Program-made: the position numbers and the translations under genes
The notes under the pieces: generated by a model
What the model was told of the DNA's origin: nothing
The model's database searches: none
What the model saw: only the letters and a program-made list of their open reading frames with translations
Assembly: GCA_029932445.1 (NCBI GenBank)
Contig: JAOZQB010000039.1
Location: 1 to 17,364 of the forward strand
DNA length: 17,364 nucleotides
Source of the DNA: Bacteroidales bacterium
Lineage (GTDB): Bacteria; Bacteroidota; Bacteroidia; Bacteroidales; JAADGE01
Reading direction: 5' to 3'
In this document: piece by piece, positions 8,108 to 15,567 of the stretch
How the letters are laid out: each line of letters begins with the position of its first letter
Numbering within the stretch: position 1 is the first letter of the stretch

Positions 8108-9112
8108 TTATAATTTTTGAATTTTACGATATATTTCCGGTAATTTTTGCAATACGGAAGCTATGCGATACCATTCCCGATATCCTACAACCGGAGAACC
8201 CTGAACAACAGCCCCTTCAGGTAAATTTTTATGTACGCCCGATTGAGCACCAATTTTTACATTATCCGAAATTGTTAAATGACCTGCAAAACCGACTTGA
8301 CCTCCGATCATGCAATTTTTACCGATTTTGGTTGAACCCGAAACACCGCTTAAAGCAGCAATAACCGTATTCTCACCAATTTCAACATTGTGTGCAATTT
8401 GAACTAAATTATCCAATTTTACACCTCTTCGAATAATTGTTGAGCCCATTGTTGCCCTGTCAATGGCTGTATTTGCTCCTATTTCAACATGATCTTCAAT
8501 AATAACATTCCCGATTTGCGGCACTTTTTTAAATTCTGCCTGATTTTGAGGTGCAAACCCGAAACCGTCACTCCCGACTGTTACACCGGCATGTATCGTA
8601 CATCCTTTTCCTATAACACATTCCGAATAAATATTTATACCGGAAAATAAGGTTGTTCCTTCACCCACTGTAACATTATCACCGATATAAGTATTCGGAT
8701 AAATTTTACAATTAGCTCCTATTTTTGAATGATTCCCGATATATACGTTTGCTCCGATATACAAATTCTCACCCAAATTTGCTGTTTTTTCAATAACTGA
8801 AGATTCGGCAATACCGGTTTTATTCTCTTTATATTGTTGATAAATCTCAAGTAATGAAGCAAATGCTTTATATGCATCAGTAACCTTAATCAAAGTAGCC
8901 GTAATATCTTTTTCGGCAATAAAATCATTATTTACAAGAACAACAGATGCTTTTGTATCATAAATGTATTTCGTATATTTAGGATTAGCAAGAAATGATA
9001 AAGATCCGGGAGTACCTTCTTCGATTTTACTTATCGTATTGACTTTAATCTCAGAATCCCCGATTATCTCACCTTGTAACAGTTCAGCTATTTGTTGAGC
9101 AGAAAACTCCAT
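8108..9112 (-). CDS. lpxD: UDP-3-O-acylglucosamine N-acyltransferase LpxD
   Basis: Third enzyme of lipid A synthesis: it adds an N-linked 3-hydroxyacyl chain from acyl carrier protein to UDP-3-O-acyl-glucosamine. The 334 residues fit the family. The N-terminal uridine-binding domain (about 1-100) has the typical ISKIEEGTPGSLSFLANPKY stretch, in which the SLSFLANPKY part is most diagnostic. The left-handed beta helix of hexapeptide repeats runs from about 105 to 300, and the catalytic histidine is His241 in QIAH. The HAGVTVGSDGFGF motif at about 174-186 is also typical of LpxD. The C-terminal helix is short. It sits between the HD-domain gene (78-base gap) and lpxC (15-base gap). A TAAATTTG element at 9126-9133 could give it its own promoter. 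Confidence 0.97.
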   Translation of the reverse strand: MEFSAQQIAELLQGEIIGDSEIKVNTISKIEEGTPGSLSFLANPKYTKYIYDTKASVVLVNNDFIAEKDITATLIKVTDAYKAFASLLEIYQQYKENKTGIAESSVIEKTANLGENLYIGANVYIGNHSKIGANCKIYPNTYIGDNVTVGEGTTLFSGINIYSECVIGKGCTIHAGVTVGSDGFGFAPQNQAEFKKVPQIGNVIIEDHVEIGANTAIDRATMGSTIIRRGVKLDNLVQIAHNVEIGENTVIAALSGVSGSTKIGKNCMIGGQVGFAGHLTISDNVKIGAQSGVHKNLPEGAVVQGSPVVGYREWYRIASVLQKLPEIYRKIQKL

Positions 9113-9125
9113 TATAAATTTTCGA

Positions 9126-9133
9126 CAAATTTA
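9126..9133 (-). promoter_or_regulatory. possible -7 element before lpxD
   Basis: Minus-strand TAAATTTG matches the Bacteroidota -7 consensus TAnnTTTG exactly and lies in the only sizeable gap of the cluster (9113-9190). No TTTG lies at the expected 19-21 bases upstream, and the resulting leader would be under 15 nt, so it is only a candidate. If active it would let lpxD-lpxC-lpxA be read apart from panC and the HD gene. Confidence 0.35.
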
Positions 9134-9190
9134 ATACTTTTTAACAATTATTAAGATTTAAAAACATCTTTTTTTCGAAACAGAAGATTT

Positions 9191-10444
9191 TTATACAATA
9201 TCTTTAGGGTAACATAAATAATATTTTTCAACGGTTTCGGATAATGCAATAATATTTGACAAATCAGATGCCTCTGCAATATCAGCCGTTTTACCGTTTT
9301 TAAACAAAACCGTAATTTGATTATCTTTTCCTATGCTGTATGCTTTATTTTTAATTCGATCGGAAAAAACAAAATAATCGGCATCATCTCCGCTAATTTT
9401 ATATTTACTGACAACTTTTTCTTTTAAGTTCGAAATCTTTTTTTCATCAAAGGGTTTATTGCTAACATCAACATGAAATAAATTTCTGTTAATTATTCTC
9501 TTACTGATTTCGGATAAAACTTTGTCCGAATGATCGGACCATTCTTTTAAAGAAACAATAATATCACTATCGTCTAATTTTGTATAAGCATCCAAAGTAT
9601 ACGAGAGCACCGGTTCTGAATTTATTTTTTCAATACCGTTCAAATTATGATCAAAAAAATACCCTAATGCAGGGGTCGCAAAAACACCGTTTTTATGTGC
9701 CTCCTCATTGGCTCTTTTTATGGCTCTTTTAAGCATTTCTTCTGCAGCAATAACTGTTTTATGAAGATAAACTTGCCAATACATTATCCGACGAGCAACT
9801 AAAAATTGTTCGGCGGAATAAATCCCCTTTTCTTCAATAACAAGCTCATCATCTGAAACATTCAGCATTTTAATTATTCTGTCAGTTCCGATTCCTCCTT
9901 CCGTAACACCGGAATAAAAACTGTCACGTTTTAAATAATCAAGTCTGTCGGTGTCAAGTTGACTTGACACAAGTTTGTGCAAAAACTTTTTTGAATAATT
10001 ATTCTTAAAAATATCAATCCCTAAACTTATTCTGCCGCCAAATTCTTCGTTAATCTTTTCCATCAACAGTACGGACATTTCTTCATGATTTACATTCTGC
10101 AATAAAATACCTTCAAGGGTATGAGAATAGGGCCCGTGACCTATATCATGAAGTAAAATTGCCGTTAAAGCAGCCAAACGTTCTTCTTCATTAATTTTAT
10201 GTCCTTTTTTTCGTAATTCCGTAATTGCAGAATTCATTAAATGCATTGCACCCAACACATGTTCAAAGCGAGTATGTGTTGCCCCGGGATATACATAATG
10301 GGATAAACCCAACTGTTTAATACGTCTTAATCGCTGTAAATAGGGATGTTGTATTAAATCAAAATGCAATTCGGAAGGAACATTAATAAATCCGTATACG
10401 GGATCATTAATGATTTTTAATTTATTGTAAAATGATTTTTCCAT
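9191..10444 (-). CDS. HD-domain phosphohydrolase, SAMHD1/dGTPase-like
   Basis: Cytosolic HD-superfamily protein of 417 residues. The metal-binding histidines and aspartates are visible: His62 in RFEH, His99-Asp100 in LLHDIGHGPYSH, and Asp166 in QLDTDRLDYLKRD. These correspond to the H-HD-D set of SAMHD1 and bacterial dNTP triphosphohydrolases, and His120-Glu121 is also in the usual place. The N-terminal PVYGFINVP and RLRRIKQLG stretches are typical of this subgroup. The C-terminal region after about 260 is less conserved and gives no clear domain. Likely hydrolysis of a nucleotide triphosphate, but the substrate is not readable from sequence. Its start codon shares one base with the panC stop (TAATG), which implies translational coupling. 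The HD gene ahead of lpxD is, from memory, a common Bacteroidota neighbourhood, although no link to lipid A is known to me. Confidence 0.88.
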   Translation of the reverse strand: MEKSFYNKLKIINDPVYGFINVPSELHFDLIQHPYLQRLRRIKQLGLSHYVYPGATHTRFEHVLGAMHLMNSAITELRKKGHKINEEERLAALTAILLHDIGHGPYSHTLEGILLQNVNHEEMSVLLMEKINEEFGGRISLGIDIFKNNYSKKFLHKLVSSQLDTDRLDYLKRDSFYSGVTEGGIGTDRIIKMLNVSDDELVIEEKGIYSAEQFLVARRIMYWQVYLHKTVIAAEEMLKRAIKRANEEAHKNGVFATPALGYFFDHNLNGIEKINSEPVLSYTLDAYTKLDDSDIIVSLKEWSDHSDKVLSEISKRIINRNLFHVDVSNKPFDEKKISNLKEKVVSKYKISGDDADYFVFSDRIKNKAYSIGKDNQITVLFKNGKTADIAEASDLSNIIALSETVEKYYLCYPKDIV

Positions 10445-11289
10445 TATGAGATTGCAATATTATCAATCAATCGGACAGTACCGTCATAAACAGCAGCACA
10501 AATCGTTGTTTTCCCCGAGATGATTTCTGATACGGTTTGCAAGTTTTCATCATCAACAATGTCAATATATTCCACCTCAAGGTTTTTATCAAGATTAATT
10601 TCATCCGTAATCTTATTTCTTAATTCTTCAACTGAATATTCAGAAAAGTTACGCGCGTATTTTTTTAATGTTTGCGAAATTAACGCAGCTGATTGACGTT
10701 CGGATACACTCAACAACTGATTCCTTGAACTCATTGCCAAACCGTCATCTTCTCTGATAATGTTGCAAGAAACAATGTCAATTCCCAATTCCGGTAAATA
10801 GTTCTTATTTAAATAGTTAATTATTGCAACTTGCTGAAAATCTTTTCTTCCGAAATACGCTTTATTCGGACGAACAATTTCAAATAACTTGGAGACAATT
10901 TGAGCGACTCCGTTAAAATGTCCTTTTCTGAATTTGCCTTCCATCACTTCATCAATACCGTTGAAATCAAATATTCTTTTATCTTCTTCGGGATACATTT
11001 CATCAACTTCGGGAATAAAAACAATATCGCATGATTCACTCGTTAAAAGATCTAAGTCAACTGTTTCGTTTCGGGGATATTTATTTAAATCATCCGGGTT
11101 ATTAAATTGTGCAGGGTTAACAAAAATACTTACAAGCGTAAAGTTATTTTCAGCATTAGAACATTTTATCAGAGACAAATGTCCTTTGTGTAAAGCACCC
11201 ATTGTCGGCACAAAACCGATGGTTTTTTTTGCTGTCCTGACAAGTTTTAAATATCTGTTTAATTCTTCTTTAGTACGTGCAATAATCAT
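10444..11289 (-). CDS. panC: pantothenate synthetase PanC
   Basis: Joins pantoate and beta-alanine with ATP to make pantothenate, the vitamin precursor of CoA, in the cytosol. The nucleotidyltransferase signature is clear: PTMGALHKGHLSL with the HxGH motif, then NPAQFNNPDDLNKYPR, EGKFRKGHFNGVAQIVSKLF (split here only by commentary), YFGRKDFQQV and AMSSRN. From the ATG at 11289 the protein has 281 residues, about the usual length. An in-frame ATG at 11313 would add eight residues (MWIIPELI), but it lies almost at the predicted transcription start, so 11289 is preferred. Divergent from the GT5-like gene. The aspartate decarboxylase gene panD, a frequent partner, is not next to it here. The stop codon overlaps the start of the HD gene by one base. 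Confidence 0.96.
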   Translation of the reverse strand: MIIARTKEELNRYLKLVRTAKKTIGFVPTMGALHKGHLSLIKCSNAENNFTLVSIFVNPAQFNNPDDLNKYPRNETVDLDLLTSESCDIVFIPEVDEMYPEEDKRIFDFNGIDEVMEGKFRKGHFNGVAQIVSKLFEIVRPNKAYFGRKDFQQVAIINYLNKNYLPELGIDIVSCNIIREDDGLAMSSRNQLLSVSERQSAALISQTLKKYARNFSEYSVEELRNKITDEINLDKNLEVEYIDIVDDENLQTVSEIISGKTTICAAVYDGTVRLIDNIAIS

Positions 11290-11321
11290 AATAAGTTCAG
11301 GAATAATCCACAATTATAATA

Positions 11322-11329
11322 CAAAAATA
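11322..11329 (-). promoter_or_regulatory. putative -7 element of the panC promoter
   Basis: Minus-strand TATTTTTG is an exact match to TAnnTTTG. It predicts a transcript starting around 11315, which leaves about 26 nt before the panC ATG at 11289. It would make the upstream ATG at 11313 practically leaderless. No good TTTG is found 19-21 bases further upstream, so the -33 half is weak. Confidence 0.5.
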
Positions 11330-11348
11330 TGATGTTTTAACACAATTC

Positions 11349-11379
11349 TTGATAAAAAGACGGAAAAGTTGTATATTTG
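11349..11379 (+). promoter_or_regulatory. putative promoter of the GT5-like/DUF4270/glmS operon
   Basis: TTG (11349-11351, in the context TTCTTG) is followed by a 20-base spacer and TATATTTG (11372-11379), an exact Bacteroidota -7 element. This is the best promoter match in the window. The transcript should start near 11385-11390, downstream of the ATG at 11369, which therefore cannot be the start codon. The next in-frame ATG at 11408 fits a short leader of about 20 nt. Confidence 0.65.
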
Positions 11380-11407
11380 CAAAATTGTAGAAAAATCTGT
11401 ATTTTTT

Positions 11408-12214
11408 ATGGAAAACAAGAAAATTCTTTATATATCTCAAGAGATTACACCGTTTTTACCGGAAACCGAAATGTCTTTAATATGCCGACACCTCCCGCAA
11501 GGAATTCAAGAAAGCGGAAAAGAAGTCAGAGTATTTATGCCGCGTTTCGGGACTATCAATGAAAGAAGAAATCAACTGCATGAAGTCATTCGTTTATCCG
11601 GAATGAATTTAATAATTGATGATACGGATCATTCTTTAATTATCAAAGTTACTTCTATTCAACAAGCCAGAATGCAAGTGTATTTTATTGATAATGAAGA
11701 ATATTTTAAACGTAAATTTATTTTTGAGAACGAAGACGGGAAATTTTTCAAAGATAATGATGAGCGAATGATTTTCTTTAATCGCGGTGCTATTGAAACA
11801 ACAAAAAAGCTCAGATGGACTCCGGACATTATTCATTGTCACGGTTGGTTCTCGGCATTGTCACCTGTTTTTATTAAGAAATCATACAAAAATGATCCTC
11901 TTTTCAAAAATGCAAAAATTATATATTCACTTTACAACGATGAATTTTCCGGTGAATTAAATTCCGCATTTAAAAAGAAACTGGACTATTACGGTATTAA
12001 ATCTTCAGATTTGAATTTGTTAAAACCCGTAAATTATATAAATTTACAAAAAACGGCTATCAATAATTCAGACGCCGTCATATTAGGGAATGAAACAATA
12101 AATGAAGAAATTCTTGAATATGCCGAAAAATCAGGAAAGAAAATACTTCCTTATAAAAGTGAAGATGAATACATCAAAGAATACAATTCCTTTTATAATT
12201 CTATTTTGAAATAA
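11408..12214 (+). CDS. GT5-like glycogen/starch synthase N-terminal-domain protein
   Basis: A 268-residue protein related to the N-terminal lobe (starch synthase catalytic domain, GT-B fold) of glycogen synthase. Support: the start ILYISQEITPFLPE resembles the family's first strand, and DIIHCHGWFSAL matches the conserved DxxHxHDW region. Two things argue against ordinary glycogen synthase. The ADP-glucose-binding KTGGL motif expected after the first strand is replaced by PETEMS. The C-terminal lobe of about 200 residues, with its own nucleotide-sugar motifs, is absent. The end is a clean stop, not a frameshift. Database names of 'glycogen synthase' for such proteins are probably too specific; it may bind a nucleotide sugar or have lost activity. 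No signal peptide is seen, so it should be cytosolic. The start at 11408 was chosen over 11369 because the promoter covers 11369. It is divergent from panC and 66 bases ahead of the DUF4270 gene. Confidence 0.8.
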   Translation: MENKKILYISQEITPFLPETEMSLICRHLPQGIQESGKEVRVFMPRFGTINERRNQLHEVIRLSGMNLIIDDTDHSLIIKVTSIQQARMQVYFIDNEEYFKRKFIFENEDGKFFKDNDERMIFFNRGAIETTKKLRWTPDIIHCHGWFSALSPVFIKKSYKNDPLFKNAKIIYSLYNDEFSGELNSAFKKKLDYYGIKSSDLNLLKPVNYINLQKTAINNSDAVILGNETINEEILEYAEKSGKKILPYKSEDEYIKEYNSFYNSILK

Positions 12215-12280
12215 TTATTTCTCTTATTCGTATAACTTTTTCCAAAGATAATCGTTACAACAGAAAACAAATATTTAAGA

Positions 12281-13555
12281 ATGAAAAATAAAATCTATAT
12301 TGCTTTAATCAGCATCAGTATGCTGATTTTTTCTTGCCAAAGAGACACAAAACTCGGATACAATATTTTACCTGCCGACGATTTGGTAAACCTTAACATT
12401 ACGGATACCGTATCATTAGAGGCTCATACTCTGACAACTGACTCGGTAATTACAAGCGGAGTCAATGAACTTCTGCTCGGAGAATATAAAGATCCTATTT
12501 TCGGATATTCAAAAGCAAGTTTTGCCATACAATTTTTTAATCCGCAATTCATTAATTTTAAAGATACGGATAACGTTGATTCCGTCATATTGAAATTATC
12601 ATACAACCAAAATGATAATAATACATACGGTGACCTTTCTAAAGACCAAACCATTGAAGTGTATAAAATCGGACTTGATTTAGACAATTCAATTAATTAT
12701 TACGGGAATGATGATCCGAATAAGTATATGGGCGAATTGGTTGGAGATACTGTTGGTTTCAGACCTTCTCCGGAAGATACAACTTTGCATATTAAATTAA
12801 ATAATTCTTTTGGTAATTTTTTTCTGGATGCCGATGAATCAAATTATACATCAGGTCAAGCATTTAAAAATTTTTTTAAAGGGCTATATATAAAATCGGA
12901 ATCTCCCGATGATAACGGTGCTATTGTAAAATATGATATTAACGATTCTTTGTTGGTATCAATTTATTTTCACAAAACCGGGGATACGACAAAATATACT
13001 TATCAAATATCAGCAAATAATATTTCCAATGTTCGATTTAATCTTTTTGAACATGATTATACATCGGCAAATTTTGCAGGAACTTTTGATGATGAGTCTC
13101 TTCCGCAAGATTCGGTTGCATACATACAATCCGGCGGCGGTTTATATACCAGAATAAAATTCCCTTATCTTGAAGATTTTAGGAATTCTGAAAAAATTAT
13201 AATAAACAGAGCCGAATTGATTATTAATTCAGCTCCGACAAATATCTCCTACGAAACCGATTTCCCGGCTATTAACAAAACCTTAATAACCGGTTATGTT
13301 TCTGAGACTTCTTCAATTTTGATTCCTGATTATATTACTCAATCAGCTTATGCCGGTGAAATATATACTGACGGTACATATCGCTATGATATAGCAGCTT
13401 ATATTCAAAATATTCTTGACGGAACGACTGAAAATAACGGTATTAATTTATTCCCGGCTTCTGACGGCAATAATTTTTCCAGAACCGTTATAACAACGGG
13501 GAATAATTCAAATCCCATGAAATTAGTGATTACTTATACAAAAGTATTAAATTAA
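12281..13555 (+). CDS. DUF4270-family lipoprotein
   Basis: Predicted lipoprotein of 424 residues. The N-terminus has a short basic start, a hydrophobic stretch (about 5-17) and the lipobox LIFSC, with the lipidated cysteine at residue 19. The first mature part, including LGYNILP, the DTVSLEAHTLTTDSV region and LLGEYKDPIFGYSKASFAIQF (about 66-86, split here only by commentary), is typical of the DUF4270 family of Bacteroidota. The remainder is rich in Asn, Asp, Ser and Thr and looks beta-rich. The residues after the cysteine (QRDTK) do not clearly match the known surface-export signal, so the membrane face is open. Function is unknown. It sits between the GT5-like gene (66 bases) and glmS (17 bases), so co-transcription with glmS is likely, and a link to envelope sugar supply is only an inference. 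Confidence 0.88.
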   Translation: MKNKIYIALISISMLIFSCQRDTKLGYNILPADDLVNLNITDTVSLEAHTLTTDSVITSGVNELLLGEYKDPIFGYSKASFAIQFFNPQFINFKDTDNVDSVILKLSYNQNDNNTYGDLSKDQTIEVYKIGLDLDNSINYYGNDDPNKYMGELVGDTVGFRPSPEDTTLHIKLNNSFGNFFLDADESNYTSGQAFKNFFKGLYIKSESPDDNGAIVKYDINDSLLVSIYFHKTGDTTKYTYQISANNISNVRFNLFEHDYTSANFAGTFDDESLPQDSVAYIQSGGGLYTRIKFPYLEDFRNSEKIIINRAELIINSAPTNISYETDFPAINKTLITGYVSETSSILIPDYITQSAYAGEIYTDGTYRYDIAAYIQNILDGTTENNGINLFPASDGNNFSRTVITTGNNSNPMKLVITYTKVLN

Positions 13556-13572
13556 TAAAATAAGCTGACTAA

Positions 13573-15414
13573 ATGTGCGGAATTGTAGGTTATATCGGAG
13601 ATAAAGATGCTTATCCGATTTTAATAAACGGTTTAAAACGATTGGAATACAGAGGATATGATTCTGCCGGTATTGCAATTATCGGAGATAAAACTAAAAT
13701 ATTCAAGAAGAAAGGAAAAGTAAACGATCTGGACATGTTGGTTAAAGATAATGACATGTCGGGTCATATCGGTATCGGACATACTCGATGGGCAACTCAC
13801 GGAGAACCTAACGATACAAATGCACATCCTCACACTTCCGAAAACGAAAAATTTACGGTTATTCATAACGGAATAATTGAAAACTATGCACGTTTGAAAG
13901 ATCGATTGGAAGCCAGAGGTTATTCTTTTAAAAGCAATACAGACACTGAGGTTTTAGCAAACCTTATAGAATATATTTATATTAAAGCTAACGGAGAAAT
14001 TGATGCCGAACAAGCCATCCGATTAGCCCTTTCCAAAGTGATAGGAGCATACGGTATTGTAGTAATTGCTCAAGATGAACCGGACAAACTTATTGCTGCC
14101 AGAAAAGGAAGTCCCTTAGTTATAGGAATCGGTGAAGGGGAATATTATATTGCTTCAGATGCTACTCCTATTATTGAATACACCGACAGTGTTATTTATC
14201 TTAATAACGATAATGTTGCCATTATTAAAAAAGATCAATTAACGCTGAAAACTATTGATAACGATAAATTAGAACCCAGTATCCAAAAATTAACAATGGA
14301 TATCGGTTCAATCGAAAAAAACGGCTATAAACATTTTATGCTCAAAGAAATTTTTGAGCAACCGCGCTCTATACTTGACACTTTCAGAGGAAGAGTTGCA
14401 GCAGATTTATCAGAAATAAGGTTAGGAGGACTGCATAACTCAATGCCTCAACTTACAAATGCAAAAAGAATACTTATCATAGCATGCGGAACTTCATGGC
14501 ATGCCGGCTTAGTCGGAGAATATCTTATAGAAACATTTGCTCGAATTCCCGTTGAAGTTGAATACGGTTCTGAATTCAGATACAGAAAACCGATTATTTA
14601 TAAAGATGATGTAGTTTTAGCCATCAGTCAAAGCGGTGAAACTGCCGACACACTTGCTGCAATTAACCTTGCAAAAGAAGCCGGGGCAACTGTTCTGGGA
14701 ATTTGTAATGTGGTCGGGTCAAGCATTCCGCGTGAAACCGATGCCGGTGTTTATACTCATGCCGGTCCCGAAATCGGTGTTGCTTCAACAAAAGCATTTA
14801 CGGCTCAAGTTACCGTTTTAACAATGATTGCTTTTATTCTGGGAAAAGAAAAAGGATTTATTAAAGATAATGATTATAAAAATCTGATTAAATACCTGGT
14901 TAATATTCCGGATAAAATTAAAGAAATTTTAGAACTTGACAATCAAATAAAAGACATTGCAAAACTTTATCAAAATGCAACAAACTTTCTTTATCTCGGA
15001 AGAGGCTATCTTTTTCCTGTTGCTCTGGAAGGGGCTTTAAAACTTAAAGAAATTTCATACATTCATGCCGAAGGGTATCCTGCTGCAGAAATGAAACACG
15101 GTCCTATTGCACTGATTGATAAAAATATGCCTGTTGTTATTGTTGCTACTAAAGATAAATCTTACGATAAAATAGTAAGCAACATTCAAGAAGTTAAAGC
15201 AAGAAACGGAATTGTAATTGCCGTTGTTACAAAAGGAGATACAATAATAAAGAAAATGGCTGACCATGTTTTGGAAGTTCCTGAAACCAATGAAGCATTA
15301 GCTCCTTTGCTTACGGTTATTCCGTTGCAACTTCTGTCGTATCATATTGCCGTTATGCGCGGATGTGATGTTGATCAACCTCGTAATTTGGCAAAATCGG
15401 TAACAGTTGAATAA
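13573..15414 (+). CDS. glmS: glutamine--fructose-6-phosphate aminotransferase (isomerizing)
   Basis: Makes glucosamine-6-phosphate from fructose-6-phosphate and glutamine, the first committed step to UDP-GlcNAc, in the cytosol. The 613 residues are full length. The class II glutamine amidotransferase domain starts with MCGIVGYIG, so the nucleophile is Cys2 once Met is removed; EYRGYDSAGIA, HTRWATHG and the later HNGIIENY are typical. Two sugar isomerase (SIS) domains follow, with ACGTSWHAG at 304-312 and SQSGETADT at 352-360 in the first, and HAEGYPAAEMKHGPIALI in the second. The C-terminus is DQPRNLAKSVTVE, the family's hallmark end. It is the last gene of the plus-strand operon and is followed by an intrinsic terminator. 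The 17-base gap upstream leaves no room for a glmS ribozyme. Confidence 0.98.
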   Translation: MCGIVGYIGDKDAYPILINGLKRLEYRGYDSAGIAIIGDKTKIFKKKGKVNDLDMLVKDNDMSGHIGIGHTRWATHGEPNDTNAHPHTSENEKFTVIHNGIIENYARLKDRLEARGYSFKSNTDTEVLANLIEYIYIKANGEIDAEQAIRLALSKVIGAYGIVVIAQDEPDKLIAARKGSPLVIGIGEGEYYIASDATPIIEYTDSVIYLNNDNVAIIKKDQLTLKTIDNDKLEPSIQKLTMDIGSIEKNGYKHFMLKEIFEQPRSILDTFRGRVAADLSEIRLGGLHNSMPQLTNAKRILIIACGTSWHAGLVGEYLIETFARIPVEVEYGSEFRYRKPIIYKDDVVLAISQSGETADTLAAINLAKEAGATVLGICNVVGSSIPRETDAGVYTHAGPEIGVASTKAFTAQVTVLTMIAFILGKEKGFIKDNDYKNLIKYLVNIPDKIKEILELDNQIKDIAKLYQNATNFLYLGRGYLFPVALEGALKLKEISYIHAEGYPAAEMKHGPIALIDKNMPVVIVATKDKSYDKIVSNIQEVKARNGIVIAVVTKGDTIIKKMADHVLEVPETNEALAPLLTVIPLQLLSYHIAVMRGCDVDQPRNLAKSVTVE

Positions 15415-15438
15415 AAAATATTCAATACAGCAAATTTT

Positions 15439-15474
15439 AAAGTCTCGTTATAATACGGGACTTTTTTATTTTTC
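15439..15474 (+). terminator. intrinsic terminator after glmS
   Basis: AAAGTCTCG (15439-15447) pairs with CGGGACTTT (15456-15464) to give a 9-bp stem with one G-T wobble and an 8-base loop. It is followed by a T-rich run to about 15474, interrupted by one A and ending in TTTC. It lies 24 bases after the glmS stop. It should end the GT5-like/DUF4270/glmS transcript and separate it from mutA. Confidence 0.85.
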
Positions 15475-15484
15475 TTAAAAATAC

Positions 15485-15492
15485 TATCTTTG
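15485..15492 (+). promoter_or_regulatory. putative -7 element of the mutA promoter
   Basis: TATCTTTG matches TAnnTTTG exactly and lies just after the glmS terminator, about 75 bases before the mutA start. The -33 region overlaps the terminator's T-rich tail and shows no TTTG, so only half of the promoter is supported. The remaining leader to 15567 is A/T-rich with no clear structure. Confidence 0.4.
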
Positions 15493-15567
15493 AAACATAA
15501 AAACACTTGATAAAAATCATATTCAGATAATTATATAAATACAACTTTTGCAGAAAATTTTTACGAT

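Noticed and set aside
6362..9112. lpxA and lpxD as a recent gene duplication
   Set aside because: Both are hexapeptide-repeat acyltransferases, but the N- and C-terminal domains and catalytic contexts differ; this is ancient family similarity.
13555..13573. A glmS ribozyme/riboswitch ahead of glmS
   Set aside because: The gap to the upstream gene is only 17 bases, far too short for the ribozyme.
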